The notes beneath the pieces were generated by a model, which searched no databases, was not told where the DNA came from, and worked only from the letters and a program-made list of their open reading frames with translations. DNA of 64,000 nt from Bacteroidota bacterium (GTDB lineage: Bacteria; Bacteroidota; Bacteroidia; Chitinophagales; Chitinophagaceae): assembly GCA_018268075.1 (NCBI GenBank), contig JAFDXH010000217.1, positions 1 to 64,000 on the forward strand, read 5' to 3'. The position numbers and the translations under genes were made by a program. This document shows, piece after piece, positions 34,400 through 44,858 of this stretch (positions are counted from its first letter, which is position 1; each line of letters begins with the position of its first letter).

Positions 34400-35061
34400 C
34401 TTTGATAAAATATTTTAAAAATTTTTTCCGAAATACTTTGGGGCTTTTAAAAGTAGCCGCCAAGAATGATTATGTGTTTTGGAATCAACTGGGCAGTTCG
34501 CGGGTAAATTGCGATATTGATCCGCAAACAAAGTTTACCGGTGTGCATAGTCTGGAAAATGTATCTGTTCAAAAAGGAACGTACATTGCTTTTAATGCCA
34601 ATATTTCTAATACCTCTATTGGTAAATTTTGCTCTATAGGGCCCAATTTTTTTTGTGGCTGGGGCATTCATCCTGTAAATGGTATTTCTACCTCCCCGGC
34701 TTTTTATTCCACTAGAAAGCAAGCCGGATTTACCTTTAGCACAACGGATAAATGTATAGAGCGAAAAAATATTACCATAGGCAATGATGTTTTTATAGGG
34801 ATGAATGTAACTGTACTAGATGGAGTAACTATAGGCGATGGTGCTGTAATAGGTGCCGGTGCGGTAGTGAGTAAGGATATTCCCCCGTATGCAATTGCTG
34901 TAGGCAGCCCCATTCAAATAGTTAAGTACAGATTTTCACAAGAAAAAATTGATGCACTACTTGCCATACGATGGTGGGATCAGAATGATGATACACTAAG
35001 GATGGTAGAGCAAAACTTTTTTGAAATAGATAAATTTATTGAAGGCCGTAATGGAAAATAA
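34396..35061 (+). CDS. CatB-like acetyltransferase (left-handed beta-helix)
   Basis: This 221-residue protein has hexapeptide repeats forming a left-handed beta-helix ([40 protein letters not shown]), an inserted loop with a probable catalytic His ([10 protein letters not shown]) and the C-terminal [19 protein letters not shown] typical of CatB/xenobiotic acetyltransferases. In this context it probably O-acetylates (or otherwise acylates) a sugar of the polymer with acetyl-CoA. It is translationally coupled to the flippase gene. Confidence 0.88.
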   Translation: MTLIKYFKNFFRNTLGLLKVAAKNDYVFWNQLGSSRVNCDIDPQTKFTGVHSLENVSVQKGTYIAFNANISNTSIGKFCSIGPNFFCGWGIHPVNGISTSPAFYSTRKQAGFTFSTTDKCIERKNITIGNDVFIGMNVTVLDGVTIGDGAVIGAGAVVSKDIPPYAIAVGSPIQIVKYRFSQEKIDALLAIRWWDQNDDTLRMVEQNFFEIDKFIEGRNGK

Positions 35062-35129
35062 ATTTTGTAGTCATGGATATTTTTTAAGCATTACAATCGG
35101 GAGTTATTAATTTTTCAAAAAAAATAAGA

Positions 35130-36401
35130 ATGCCGGATAAGGCTGATAGCTTATTTGAGGCTAGGCGTCAATCCAAAAAGGATAAAATGCAGGAGCACTT
35201 TTGGTGGGGCATTATTATTTACATGGCTGCCTTTGTTATTTCTACATCTACTATTGTAAATTATGTAATTTGTCAGGGCATACAGGCCATAGGCTTATTA
35301 ATTATTTTTTCTGCAGCCTTTAGGCTGATAAAATGGAATTTTGAAAATGACTATCTGCAAGTGCTGTTTTCTCTTTATTGTATTTGGGCATTTTTTGTAA
35401 TAGCAAGAGGCTTTGCAATAGATGCAGAAAGTGTGAAGACAATGCTGTTTGATGCAGACTTTGGTTTATTGCCCTATCTCGTTCCTTTTGTATTGTTGCT
35501 TCCGGTTACGCTAAAAAATTTTAACCAACTTTTTAAAGTAATCATCATTTTAGGGCTTTTGTTTTTTTTATACGACATTTTGTTTTATAAAAACCTGATG
35601 AACCTGAGCTACGATGATGATAATACCAAGTTTACTTTTGAATTTTTTGCCAAGTACCTTAGCGTACCGAGCGGATTTATTTTGCTTACCTATTCTTATC
35701 ATTCTAGCCGGCGAAAAATTTTTGCATTTGCGGTACTTCTCGTTTGTATAATTTTTTCCATTATCAGGGCACGCCGCGCATTGCTGTTTATGTCATTAAG
35801 CCCAATGGTAGTGTCTTTTTTTCTTTATTTTTTGATGAGTAAAAGAAAAATGCTTAATTTTTTTATAGCATTTATTCTAAGCCTTGTACTGATAAATGTG
35901 GGGGTGAATATTTACAATAAAAATCCCAACGGCATGTTTAATTTATTGTCTGAAAGAATAGAGGACGACACGAGGTCGGGTGTAGAAGATTGTTTTTATA
36001 AAGATATGGATAGCAAAGATTGGATAATAGGCAGAGGTATGAGTGGCCAATATTATTGCCCCGGCATAGATGTAGGCAACCGAACCGGATACAGAAGAAT
36101 TATCGAAACAGATTATTTAAACATTATACTCAAAGGCGGGCTTATAAGTTTGGGGCTGCTAGCGCTTATAATGATTCCGGCGGTAGTGCTGGGCTTCTTT
36201 TTTTCAAAAAACTTATTGTCTAAGGCGGCAGCCTGTTGGATTTTTTTATGGCTAATAGATTTGTATCCTGCCAATGTTTTTGCATTTACCTTAAATCATT
36301 TATTGACGTGGATAGCAGTGGGTATATGCTATTCCAAAACCATTAGAAACCTGCCGGATATAAAATTGAAAAATTATTTTCTATCTGCAAAGTGGCAATG
36401 A
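35130..36401 (+). CDS. O-antigen polymerase-like membrane protein (Wzy candidate)
   Basis: A 423-residue protein with ~10 hydrophobic helices and a large non-membrane loop (~265-335, FNLLSERIEDDTRSGVEDCF through ETDYLNIILKGG), the layout of Wzy/WaaL proteins. Sequence conservation in this family is poor, so the call rests on topology and position between the flippase and glycosyltransferases. It would polymerise flipped repeat units in the periplasm. A ligase is the alternative. Confidence 0.78.
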   Translation: MPDKADSLFEARRQSKKDKMQEHFWWGIIIYMAAFVISTSTIVNYVICQGIQAIGLLIIFSAAFRLIKWNFENDYLQVLFSLYCIWAFFVIARGFAIDAESVKTMLFDADFGLLPYLVPFVLLLPVTLKNFNQLFKVIIILGLLFFLYDILFYKNLMNLSYDDDNTKFTFEFFAKYLSVPSGFILLTYSYHSSRRKIFAFAVLLVCIIFSIIRARRALLFMSLSPMVVSFFLYFLMSKRKMLNFFIAFILSLVLINVGVNIYNKNPNGMFNLLSERIEDDTRSGVEDCFYKDMDSKDWIIGRGMSGQYYCPGIDVGNRTGYRRIIETDYLNIILKGGLISLGLLALIMIPAVVLGFFFSKNLLSKAAACWIFLWLIDLYPANVFAFTLNHLLTWIAVGICYSKTIRNLPDIKLKNYFLSAKWQ

Positions 36402-36429
36402 TATTTTTTTTAGACCCCTTCAAAACAAA

Positions 36430-37734
36430 ATGAACACACCAAAAGTATTAATAGTAGGCCAACCGTTTAATAACGACACTGGAGGAGGTATCACCCTCTC
36501 TAATCTTTTTGCCGGTTGGGAAAAAGAAAAACTTGCAGTAGTATGTTCTGGATATTCAATGGAGCATAATATTGATACAAGTATATGTGATAACTATTAT
36601 CAATTAGGCTACCTAGAAACGAAATATTGGTTTCCTTTTAATTATTTAAAAAGAAAATATTACTCAGGTAAAATTGAATTTGGTGAAAAGAAGATTCAAA
36701 ATTTTACTATTCAAAAATCAAAGCTAAGAGTAAATATTTTGATGAAATATTTTTGGCCATTTATCAATTATTTGGGGATATCGCATGTGTTCGTAAAGAC
36801 AAAAATCTCAAATAATTTTGAAGAATGGCTTAAATCTTTTAATCCGGATGTTATATATGTTCAACCAACAGGGTTAGATGCGGTTAATTTTTGTATATCG
36901 ATTAGTGATTATCTGAAAAAACCAATGGTGTTTCACATGATGGATGATTGGCCTTCAATTGTAAGTGGGTTGTTCAAAAACTATTGGTATAAAAGAAATG
37001 ACCAAGCACTCCGCAAGCTATTTGATAAATGTAAGTTATTGCTGAGCATTAGTGATTTTATGGCAGAAGAATATAAGGCGAGATATGGAAAAGATTTTTT
37101 TACTTTTCATAACCCAATAAATATTCCCTTTTGGAAGCAGCACCAGCGTACTAATTATGAATTTCATGATTGTATAAACATTTTATACGCAGGGAGAATA
37201 GGGTTAGGTATTGATACTTCTCTAGAAACGATTGCACAGGCTATTAAAGAAGCAGCTTCGGTATCTCAACTACATATAAAATTTATTCTTCAGACACCAG
37301 AAAAACCGGAATGGATAAATAAATATGATTGCGTGGTTCACCAGCCACAAGTGCCCTATGAAGAACTTCCTGAAAGGCTTGCCGCTGCTGATTTTTTGGT
37401 ACTGCCTTATGATTTTTCTGAGAAGTCAATTAAATATATAAAGTACTCTATGCCTACTAAGGCGCCTGAATACATGATGAGCGGAACCCCAATAATTTTA
37501 TTTGCTCCAGAGGATACGGCGGTAGTTAAATATTGCCAAAAATACAATTGCGCTCAACTAATAACCAACCAGGAAGTATCTGCAATTATAGAGGGTATCC
37601 TCGAATTAATTAATTGCAAAGGTAAACGGGAAGAAATGGCTTCCAATGCAATTAATATTGTAGAATCGAAGCATGATTCTTTAAAAATAACAAAGGAGTT
37701 TGCGGCAGCCATAAGTTCTGTGGTTCAGAATTAA
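36430..37734 (+). CDS. Glycosyltransferase, GT-B fold (family 4-like)
   Basis: A 434-residue cytoplasmic protein. The opening VLIVGQPFNNDTGGGITLSN has the Gly-rich acceptor loop of GT-B enzymes. The second half has INILYAGRIGLGI and LAAADFLVLPYDFSEKSIKY then MSGTPIILFAPED, matching the donor-binding half of GT4-type enzymes. The classical EX7E motif is not clear. Sugar donor and linkage cannot be assigned. It is 28 nt after the polymerase and 12 nt before the GT2 gene. Its codons look slightly more AT-rich than its neighbours, which may point to a different history. Confidence 0.82.
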   Translation: MNTPKVLIVGQPFNNDTGGGITLSNLFAGWEKEKLAVVCSGYSMEHNIDTSICDNYYQLGYLETKYWFPFNYLKRKYYSGKIEFGEKKIQNFTIQKSKLRVNILMKYFWPFINYLGISHVFVKTKISNNFEEWLKSFNPDVIYVQPTGLDAVNFCISISDYLKKPMVFHMMDDWPSIVSGLFKNYWYKRNDQALRKLFDKCKLLLSISDFMAEEYKARYGKDFFTFHNPINIPFWKQHQRTNYEFHDCINILYAGRIGLGIDTSLETIAQAIKEAASVSQLHIKFILQTPEKPEWINKYDCVVHQPQVPYEELPERLAAADFLVLPYDFSEKSIKYIKYSMPTKAPEYMMSGTPIILFAPEDTAVVKYCQKYNCAQLITNQEVSAIIEGILELINCKGKREEMASNAINIVESKHDSLKITKEFAAAISSVVQN

Positions 37735-37746
37735 CGTAGTAGCATA

Positions 37747-38670
37747 ATGTATAACCTTGTAATAGCAATACCTACCTTCAAAAGGCCTGCAATGCTGGAG
37801 AAATTAATTCTCTCCATTAAAGGCAATCAGATAGATGCCGCACTGATAAAGAGTGTACAGATATTAGTGGTGGACAATGATGGCGAGCGAAGCGCTGAAG
37901 AAATTACCAATAAAATGGGTACATCACATTCCGATTTTTTTAAAGTGTTGTATCACTGCTATCCGGAAAAGGGTCTTTCTAATGTAAGAAATGAAATATT
38001 TAGAAAGGCGCTAGAGATGAAACCGGATTATATAGTTTGTATAGATGACGATGAGTACGCTACTCCGCATTGGCTCAATGAACTAATAGCAACTGTAACT
38101 GTAAACCATGCAGATATTGCTATGGGGCCTGTGTATCCTGAGCTAGCGGCTAAGGCGCCGGTATCTGTTTCTCATTGGTTTCAAAATCCTGAAAGAATAA
38201 ACAATCAGCCACTTGATTTTTTTGAAACCGGAAATTATATTATCAGTACCCGCTTTTTGGTAGAACACAATCTGAAATTCAATATGATGTTCAACCTTAC
38301 CGGTGCTGAGGATTCTTATTTTGGGGTGGAGGCACTGAAGAACGGAGCAAAAATTTATTCTGCTGCCAATGCTATTGCTTATGAAAACATTTCAGAAAAA
38401 AGGGCTACTATAAACTGGCTGATAAAAAGGAGCTATAGAGGCGCCCAAACATTTACCTACATATTGCGGCTGGAAAAAAAGTACACTGCATTATTAAAAA
38501 AAATGGCGGTGAATATAGTATATCTGATTGCCGGTTTTTTTGCTCTAATATTATTGCCTTTTCAAACTAAATACCGGTACTGGGGCGTTTTAAAAATTGC
38601 AGAATCAGCCGGTAGCTTTGCAAGCCTCGGTGGCCTTAGCTACAACGAATATGGAAAGGATAAAAAATAA
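37747..38670 (+). CDS. Glycosyltransferase family 2
   Basis: A 307-residue enzyme with a GT-A fold: LVIAIPTFKRPAMLEKLILS at the N-terminus, the metal-binding acid cluster CIDDDEYATPHWL (~99-111) and a GAEDSYFG motif near residue 195 that resembles the catalytic ED pair. A hydrophobic helix (~258-276) may anchor it to the membrane. It adds one sugar of the repeat unit; donor unknown. Confidence 0.88.
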   Translation: MYNLVIAIPTFKRPAMLEKLILSIKGNQIDAALIKSVQILVVDNDGERSAEEITNKMGTSHSDFFKVLYHCYPEKGLSNVRNEIFRKALEMKPDYIVCIDDDEYATPHWLNELIATVTVNHADIAMGPVYPELAAKAPVSVSHWFQNPERINNQPLDFFETGNYIISTRFLVEHNLKFNMMFNLTGAEDSYFGVEALKNGAKIYSAANAIAYENISEKRATINWLIKRSYRGAQTFTYILRLEKKYTALLKKMAVNIVYLIAGFFALILLPFQTKYRYWGVLKIAESAGSFASLGGLSYNEYGKDKK

Positions 38671-38707
38671 TAATATAAATTATTCACTTTTTAATTAAGA
38701 CTGCCTC

Positions 38708-40606
38708 ATGTGTGGGATAAATGGAATAGTATCATTAAATAATTCTAAAGATTTTAATTCTTCAGATTATCTAAAGCCTAAAATTCAGGCCATGAATGAT
38801 AGCATCATTCATCGTGGCCCCGACTCAGAGGGCGTGTTTATTCAAAACCCTGCCTGCTTTGGGTTTCGTAGGCTTAGCATCATTGACCTTAATGATACGG
38901 CTAATCAGCCAATGAAGAGTAATGATGGCCAAATAGTATTGGTATTTAATGGCGAAATATACAATTACATCGAAATAAAAAACGAGCTGATTAGTAAAGG
39001 GTATCAGTTTCGCACGCAATCAGATACAGAAGTAATTATAAACAGCTACCTGGAGTACGGCGATGATTGTGTGCAAAAGTTTAATGGTATGTGGGCAATA
39101 GCCATTTATGATTTCAGAAAAAATCGCCTGTTTTGTTCGCGCGATCGCTTTGGGGTAAAGCCATTTTATTACTGTATTGAGAATGGCTTTCTGTATTTTT
39201 CTAGCGAACTCAAAGCGCTGCATAAAGTTTGCAATCTAAGGCATGCAAATCGCAGTAAAGTGTATGAATACCTTGCTTACGGGTATAGAATAAATGATGG
39301 AGAAACATTTTTGGAAAATTGCTCTGAACTGTTGCCCGGCCATAATCTCATTGTTGAAAATGCACAATTAAACATTAAAAGATACTATCAGCTCAAAGAG
39401 AATTTATTTCAGCACGACGATGCGCTTTCTTACTATGAAGAGTACATTCGATTGTTTGAAAGTGCCGTAAAACTAAGATACCGGAGCGATGTGCCCGTAG
39501 CTTTATTATTGAGCGGTGGCTTAGATTCGTCTGCCATTGCCAAGGTGGCGGATAACTTAATAGAAAGAGGCGAATTAAAGCAAAACACCATTCAGGCTTT
39601 TATTGCTTCTTTTCCCGGATATCAGCATGATGAAACTCCGATAGCAAAGGAACTAGTAAAAACCTGCAAGCACATAGAACTGCACGAAATAAAAATAGAC
39701 TCGAAGCACATTACGGATCATTTAGAGCAAACTATTTACGATTTAGACCATCCACTGGCATCCTTCACCAGTATTGCTCATAATAATATAATGCGAGCAT
39801 GCCATGATAAGGGAATAAAAGTGGTACTGAATGGGCAGGGCAGTGATGAGGCCTATGCGGGATACGACAGGTACATATCGGGAGCATACCTGCTCGACCA
39901 ACTTTTGACGAAAGATGGAAAATTTTTAAAATCATTAAAGGATATTAATAAAAGGCATGGGTACTCTACCCTCTTTTTGGCATCGCAAATGATGAAGTCT
40001 GTAGTGAGTCAGGATTATGCCTCTTATCTGCGAGCCAAATATCAGGAAAAATCACTCTCTTTTTTCTCGCCTCAATTTGTTTCGGCCAATAAAAACCATC
40101 TTAAGCCGGAATACCGCTTTTCATTAAAAGGGAAGAATTTTGACAAATACCTTTTGGCGCAGATTAATCAATTTGGGCTCAACCATATTCTGCATTATGA
40201 AGATGTATCTTCCATGAATCAATCTATAGAAATTCGTTCGCCCTTTATGGATTACAGGCTTATGGAGTTTGCATTCTCTATTCCTAACGACTTAAAATTT
40301 AAAGAAGGCATAACCAAATATATACAGCGAGAAACTATCGGAAAATCATTGCCGGATTCCATTACTAAAAACAATAAGAAAATCGGTTTTATGACTCCGT
40401 TTAATGATTATTTGAAGAACAATCAGGAATTTAAAAATTTTGTAGATACAATGCTTCACTCTGCCAGCTTCACTTCCAAGGAAATCTGGAATGCCAAAAA
40501 GATAGCTGATGTATTTGCCAATCCGGGCCAATTGCCGCAATTCCCTTTTTGGCGTGTGATCAATCTGGAAGTGTGGTCTAAAGCGTATAACATTACTAAT
40601 CTATAA
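38708..40606 (+). CDS. asnB: Asparagine synthase-like amidotransferase, copy 1
   Basis: A 632-residue protein with the class II glutaminase domain, its nucleophile Cys2 (MCGINGIVS) and the RDRFGVKPFYY motif, followed by the synthetase domain with the PP-loop SGGLDSS (269-275). Family members make asparagine from aspartate and glutamine. In surface-polysaccharide loci related proteins are thought to convert sugar carboxylates to amides. Both active sites look intact. A second copy lies at 42938. Whether this one makes free asparagine or modifies a sugar cannot be settled by sequence. Confidence 0.88.
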   Translation: MCGINGIVSLNNSKDFNSSDYLKPKIQAMNDSIIHRGPDSEGVFIQNPACFGFRRLSIIDLNDTANQPMKSNDGQIVLVFNGEIYNYIEIKNELISKGYQFRTQSDTEVIINSYLEYGDDCVQKFNGMWAIAIYDFRKNRLFCSRDRFGVKPFYYCIENGFLYFSSELKALHKVCNLRHANRSKVYEYLAYGYRINDGETFLENCSELLPGHNLIVENAQLNIKRYYQLKENLFQHDDALSYYEEYIRLFESAVKLRYRSDVPVALLLSGGLDSSAIAKVADNLIERGELKQNTIQAFIASFPGYQHDETPIAKELVKTCKHIELHEIKIDSKHITDHLEQTIYDLDHPLASFTSIAHNNIMRACHDKGIKVVLNGQGSDEAYAGYDRYISGAYLLDQLLTKDGKFLKSLKDINKRHGYSTLFLASQMMKSVVSQDYASYLRAKYQEKSLSFFSPQFVSANKNHLKPEYRFSLKGKNFDKYLLAQINQFGLNHILHYEDVSSMNQSIEIRSPFMDYRLMEFAFSIPNDLKFKEGITKYIQRETIGKSLPDSITKNNKKIGFMTPFNDYLKNNQEFKNFVDTMLHSASFTSKEIWNAKKIADVFANPGQLPQFPFWRVINLEVWSKAYNITNL

Positions 40607-40625
40607 AAAGGCGTACTGAATTCCA

Positions 40626-41738
40626 TTGAAGAAAGTAGTAATTATTCAACAAATTATCCCGGAGTATAGAGTGCCGTTTTTTAATTTATTAAGAGAAGCG
40701 CTGGCAAAAGAAAATGTGGAGCTCAGTTTGATACACAGCAATGCCGATACATCATCTAATACCTCACCCATAAGCTGGGCAACGGTAATCCATAATCGAA
40801 AATTAAATTTGGGATTGATGCAATTGATTTGGCAGCCCGTAATGCAATACCTGAAGGGAAAAGATATGGTGGTGGTGGAAAAATCAAACAAATTGCTATT
40901 GAACTATTACTTAATACTCACCCGCCTATTTTCTAAAAGAAAATTAGCCTTTTGGGGGCATGGTCGAAATATGCAGGTAGAACCTAATAGTGGCCAGAAT
41001 AAATTTGCAGTGTTAACATTAAAATATTGCCATTGGTGGTTTGCTTATACACAAGGCGTAAAAGATTTTCTGATAAGACATAAGTACCCTGCAAGCCGTA
41101 TTACCAATGTGCAAAATGCGATTGACACGCGTGTATTGCAAGAAGGTATTCAGAAGATTACAGAGGCGGAGATAGCTAAACTAAAACAAGAGATGGGAAT
41201 AAAGGGTAATAAGGTGGCCATTTTTTGTGGAAGAATGTATCCGGAAAAGAGAATAGATTTTATTTTGGAAAGTTGTTACATTATAAAAAAATCTATTCCG
41301 GATTTTGAAATGATTTTCATTGGCTCCGGTCAGGATGCACCAATGGTACAGGAGGCTGCCTCAGTACATAAATGGATATACTATGTAGGCCCAAAGAGTG
41401 GCGCAGAGCGGATAAAATATTTTAAAATAGCGCAGGTGCAATTAATGCCCGGCTTAGTAGGTTTGGGAGTGTTAGACTCTTTTGCTTTGGAAACACCCAT
41501 CATTACTACCAATTATAAATATCACAGTCCTGAAGTTGAATATATTCAAGACGGGAAGAATGGCATCATTGCAGAAAATGATCTTGATATCTATTCGCAA
41601 AGAGTAGTGGAAACATTAAGTAATAATAAATACCAGCAATTAATAGAAGGATGCAGATTGTCTGCCCAAAAATATACAATAGAAACAATGGTTAATAATT
41701 TTAAGTCAGGCATCTTAGCATGTATGGCCTCATCCTGA
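40626..41738 (+). CDS. Glycosyltransferase family 4 (first of two)
   Basis: This 370-residue GT-B enzyme starts with a TTG at 40626 (MKKVVIIQQIIPEYRVPFFN); no ATG is near and the N-terminus is clearly conserved. KVAIFCGRMYPEKRIDFILE begins the donor-binding domain and is followed by LVGLGVLDSFALETPIITTN, a variant of the usual EX7E region. It is 19 nt after asnB copy 1. The donor sugar is unknown. Confidence 0.88.
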   Translation: MKKVVIIQQIIPEYRVPFFNLLREALAKENVELSLIHSNADTSSNTSPISWATVIHNRKLNLGLMQLIWQPVMQYLKGKDMVVVEKSNKLLLNYYLILTRLFSKRKLAFWGHGRNMQVEPNSGQNKFAVLTLKYCHWWFAYTQGVKDFLIRHKYPASRITNVQNAIDTRVLQEGIQKITEAEIAKLKQEMGIKGNKVAIFCGRMYPEKRIDFILESCYIIKKSIPDFEMIFIGSGQDAPMVQEAASVHKWIYYVGPKSGAERIKYFKIAQVQLMPGLVGLGVLDSFALETPIITTNYKYHSPEVEYIQDGKNGIIAENDLDIYSQRVVETLSNNKYQQLIEGCRLSAQKYTIETMVNNFKSGILACMASS

Positions 41739-41859
41739 AGGGTAGGTGTCGGTTTCAAATTTTATGACTGTTATTTAAAATGCCAAATTAATTTTTATCA
41801 AAACTTTTCCTAAAAAGAAAATATTATGCATTCTTCAACTGCCGCCGCCCGTACATGGT

Positions 41860-42903
41860 GTGAGCGTAATGAATGAATATGTAGTGCAAAGTAAATTGTT
41901 GCAGAGCGAATTTGATATCAAGGCTATTGATCTTAAGTTTGGAAGGTCTATTAAAGAGCTGCAAAAATTTAGTTTTAAAAAAGTGTATCAGGCAGCCTCG
42001 TACCTGTTTCGCATAGCGGGAAATATTATTTCTTACAAGCCACAATTAATTTATTTTACCGTTTCCCCTACCGGGTTTGCTTTTTACAGAGATGCCTCCT
42101 ACATTTTATTAATGAAATTATTTCGGACAAAAATTTTAATTCACTTGCATGGCAAGGGAATTGACAAAGCTAGCCATGAGAGTAAAGTAAAGTGCAGTAT
42201 TTATAAAATTGTTTTTAAGAACATAAGAATAATTTGCCTTTCTGATAGGCTATCGGAAGATATTAGAAATGTGTACAACGGTATTCCATTTATAGTGCCA
42301 AACGGAATAAGGGTAGAAAATTTATCCAATCATATTTCAAGGCCGGATACCACTGTGCCGGAAATTTTGTACCTGTCAAATTTTATAAAAAATAAGGGCG
42401 TGCTGATATTGCTGGATGCTTTGAATATTTTAAAAAACAAAGGCTACCAGTTCAAAACCGTACTGGTGGGCGCACCATCTGATGTAACTAACGAGATGCT
42501 GGAAAATACAATGTTGGCAAAAGGGCTTAACAATTATATCCAAGTAGCAGGCCCACTGTTGGGTGAAGAAAAATTTAAGGCATATAGAGCAGCGGATCTT
42601 TTTGTATTTCCTACCTATAATGATTCCTTTCCTTTGGTAACGCTGGAAGCCATGCAGTTTGGCCTTCCGGTAATTTCTACATTTGAAGGTAGCATACCAG
42701 ATATAGTGGTAGACAATGAAACAGGAATGCTAGTAGAAAGAGAAAACTCGAATACACTTGCTGAAAAAATTGGAGAACTGCTAAGAGATACAGAAAAAAG
42801 AAAATGCATGGGGCAAAAAGGCAGGGAACGGTTTTTGAATAATTATACCATGGATCATTTTGAAAAAAATATGTTTAGCATATTTAAAGAACTATTGAAC
42901 TAA
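41860..42903 (+). CDS. Glycosyltransferase family 4 (second), with an unusual 5' end
   Basis: At least 347 residues from a GTG at 41860. The same frame continues upstream and encodes ILCILQLPPPVHGVS, the conserved N-terminal strand and loop of GT4 enzymes, with an in-frame stop at 41776-41778. Between that stop and the PPPVHG loop there is no ATG, GTG or TTG. Either translation starts at a rare codon (ATT at 41791 or ATA at 41821 are candidates) or the original start was lost. The rest is normal: PEILYLSNFIKNKGVLILLD, AADLFVFPTYNDSFPLVTLE (with the EX7E region) and GLPVISTFEGSIPDIV. The coordinate given is the first conventional start only. Confidence 0.82.
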   Translation: MSVMNEYVVQSKLLQSEFDIKAIDLKFGRSIKELQKFSFKKVYQAASYLFRIAGNIISYKPQLIYFTVSPTGFAFYRDASYILLMKLFRTKILIHLHGKGIDKASHESKVKCSIYKIVFKNIRIICLSDRLSEDIRNVYNGIPFIVPNGIRVENLSNHISRPDTTVPEILYLSNFIKNKGVLILLDALNILKNKGYQFKTVLVGAPSDVTNEMLENTMLAKGLNNYIQVAGPLLGEEKFKAYRAADLFVFPTYNDSFPLVTLEAMQFGLPVISTFEGSIPDIVVDNETGMLVERENSNTLAEKIGELLRDTEKRKCMGQKGRERFLNNYTMDHFEKNMFSIFKELLN

Positions 42904-42937
42904 TAAAATTATTAAAATAGTATTTACCTAGATATTT

Positions 42938-44845
42938 ATGTGCGGATTAGCTGGTTTTATTGGATTTCAAAATAATTTGCAACTTGCGGAAGGTGCCAAT
43001 CGGTGCCAGAAACATCGTGGCCCTGATAATCAATCTACCTGGAATGATGCGTACATAGCGCTAGCGCATCAAAGGCTTTCCATTATTGATTTAAGCGATA
43101 GTGCTAACCAACCTTTTCATAAAGATGAGTTGGTAATTGTATTTAATGGAGAAATATATAATTACAAAGAGCTTCAGGCAAAGCTGATTGCTGAAAAAAA
43201 TGTATCCTTCATTACATCAGGCGATACAGAAGTAATATTAGAAATGTACCGGCATTATGGCGAGGCCTGTTTGAATGAGTTCACAGGTATGTTTGCCTTT
43301 GCCATCTACAATAAAATAAATGCAGCACTTTTTATTGCTCGCGATCATTTTGGTATTAAGCCTTTATTCTATACGCAAATTGGAGATGCCTTTGCTTTTA
43401 GTTCAGAGTTAAAAACTTTGGTAGGCATACCCGGATTTAATAAAACCATCAATAAAAAATCATTAGTTAGTTGCCTTAATTATTTATGGGTGTCGGGCAA
43501 TGAAACCATGTTTGATAATTGCTATAAACTGCCCCCGGCGCATTATCTAAAACTTGCGCCCAATCAGAAGGCTCGTATGGAAAGATATTGGCATTTGAAT
43601 GATAAAGCTACGCTTTCCGCAATTGATGCCGCATCTATACCAGAGGCAGTAGGGCATACGATAGAAAGTGCAGTAAGCAGGCACATGATAGCAGATGTAC
43701 CGGTAAGTAGTTTTTTAAGCGGTGGGCTAGACTCTTCGCTGATAGCCGTGCTGGCCAAAAGAATAAATAAAAATTTATCTACCTATACTATTTCTACTTC
43801 TGCAAAAGATAAGCAGGTAGAAAAAATGCCGGATGATGAAAAGTATGCGCAGATAGCGGCCGATACTTATGGGTTAGACCATCACGTAATTGAAATTTCG
43901 CCTGAGATTGTTCGCGATTTGCCACTTATGGTGCGCACCTTGGATGAGCCAATTGGGGATCCGGCAGCGCTCAATACTTATTTGATCTGCAATGCAGCAA
44001 GAGCGCAAGGCGCTAAGGTGCTGCTATCGGGCATGGGTGCCGATGAAATTTTTTTTGGTTACAGAAGGCAGATGGCTACGCTGCTAGCAATGAAATATAA
44101 CCGGGTTCCTAAATTTCTGCGATCTGTTATTTCCGGAACCATTGGCCTAATGCCTGTAAAGGTGATGGGCAAAGGGATTAAACTAACGAGGTGGGCCAAA
44201 CGATTTGTAAGTTTTGCTAACCTGCCGGTAGATGAAACCTACATGAGAAGTTATTCTTATTACGATTCAGCAGAATTAAAAAATCTTCTAAAGGGCGATT
44301 TTGATCAGGCAATAGATGCATTAAATGCTGAACATAAAACAATTTTTAATGCTCAGTTTAAAGGCGATGCCGTGAACCAAATGTGTAATACCGACATTCA
44401 CCTATTTATGTTGGGGCTCAATCTTACCTATACCGACAGGGCCTCTATGGCTGCTTCTGTAGAAGTGCGGGTACCCTTTATAGACAGGCATGTAATTACT
44501 AAAGCCATGGAAATACCGGGGCAGGAGAAATACCAACAAGGCATTTCGAAGTACATGCTCAAAAAGGCTGCGGAAGCCTACTTGCCTAATGAAATTATTT
44601 ACCGTAAAAAAGCATCTTTTGGTGCACCCATACGATCGTGGATATCTGGCGAGCTGAAAGAAATGGTGGACAGCTTGCTTTCAGAATCAAGCGTTGTCAA
44701 AAGAGGCTTACTGAATTACCCAATGGTGAAGAAAATAATAGATGACGATCGCAATGGCGTAGAAGATAATGCCTATAGAATTTATCAATTTCTTACACTG
44801 GAATTATGGTGCAGGGAATTTATAGATAAAAATTTTACACTTTAA
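42938..44845 (+). CDS. asnB: Asparagine synthase-like amidotransferase, copy 2
   Basis: A 635-residue protein with Cys2 (MCGLAGFIG), the glutaminase motif RDHFGIKPLFYT, and the PP-loop SGGLDSS (261-267). It has the same domains as the copy at 38708 but differs clearly along the whole length, so it is not a recent tandem copy. It is followed after 13 nt by the two-domain oxidoreductase, a gene pair that suggests both act on the same sugar. Function as a sugar-carboxylate amidase is a guess from context. Confidence 0.87.
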   Translation: MCGLAGFIGFQNNLQLAEGANRCQKHRGPDNQSTWNDAYIALAHQRLSIIDLSDSANQPFHKDELVIVFNGEIYNYKELQAKLIAEKNVSFITSGDTEVILEMYRHYGEACLNEFTGMFAFAIYNKINAALFIARDHFGIKPLFYTQIGDAFAFSSELKTLVGIPGFNKTINKKSLVSCLNYLWVSGNETMFDNCYKLPPAHYLKLAPNQKARMERYWHLNDKATLSAIDAASIPEAVGHTIESAVSRHMIADVPVSSFLSGGLDSSLIAVLAKRINKNLSTYTISTSAKDKQVEKMPDDEKYAQIAADTYGLDHHVIEISPEIVRDLPLMVRTLDEPIGDPAALNTYLICNAARAQGAKVLLSGMGADEIFFGYRRQMATLLAMKYNRVPKFLRSVISGTIGLMPVKVMGKGIKLTRWAKRFVSFANLPVDETYMRSYSYYDSAELKNLLKGDFDQAIDALNAEHKTIFNAQFKGDAVNQMCNTDIHLFMLGLNLTYTDRASMAASVEVRVPFIDRHVITKAMEIPGQEKYQQGISKYMLKKAAEAYLPNEIIYRKKASFGAPIRSWISGELKEMVDSLLSESSVVKRGLLNYPMVKKIIDDDRNGVEDNAYRIYQFLTLELWCREFIDKNFTL

Positions 44846-44858
44846 AAGATAAAGCAAA

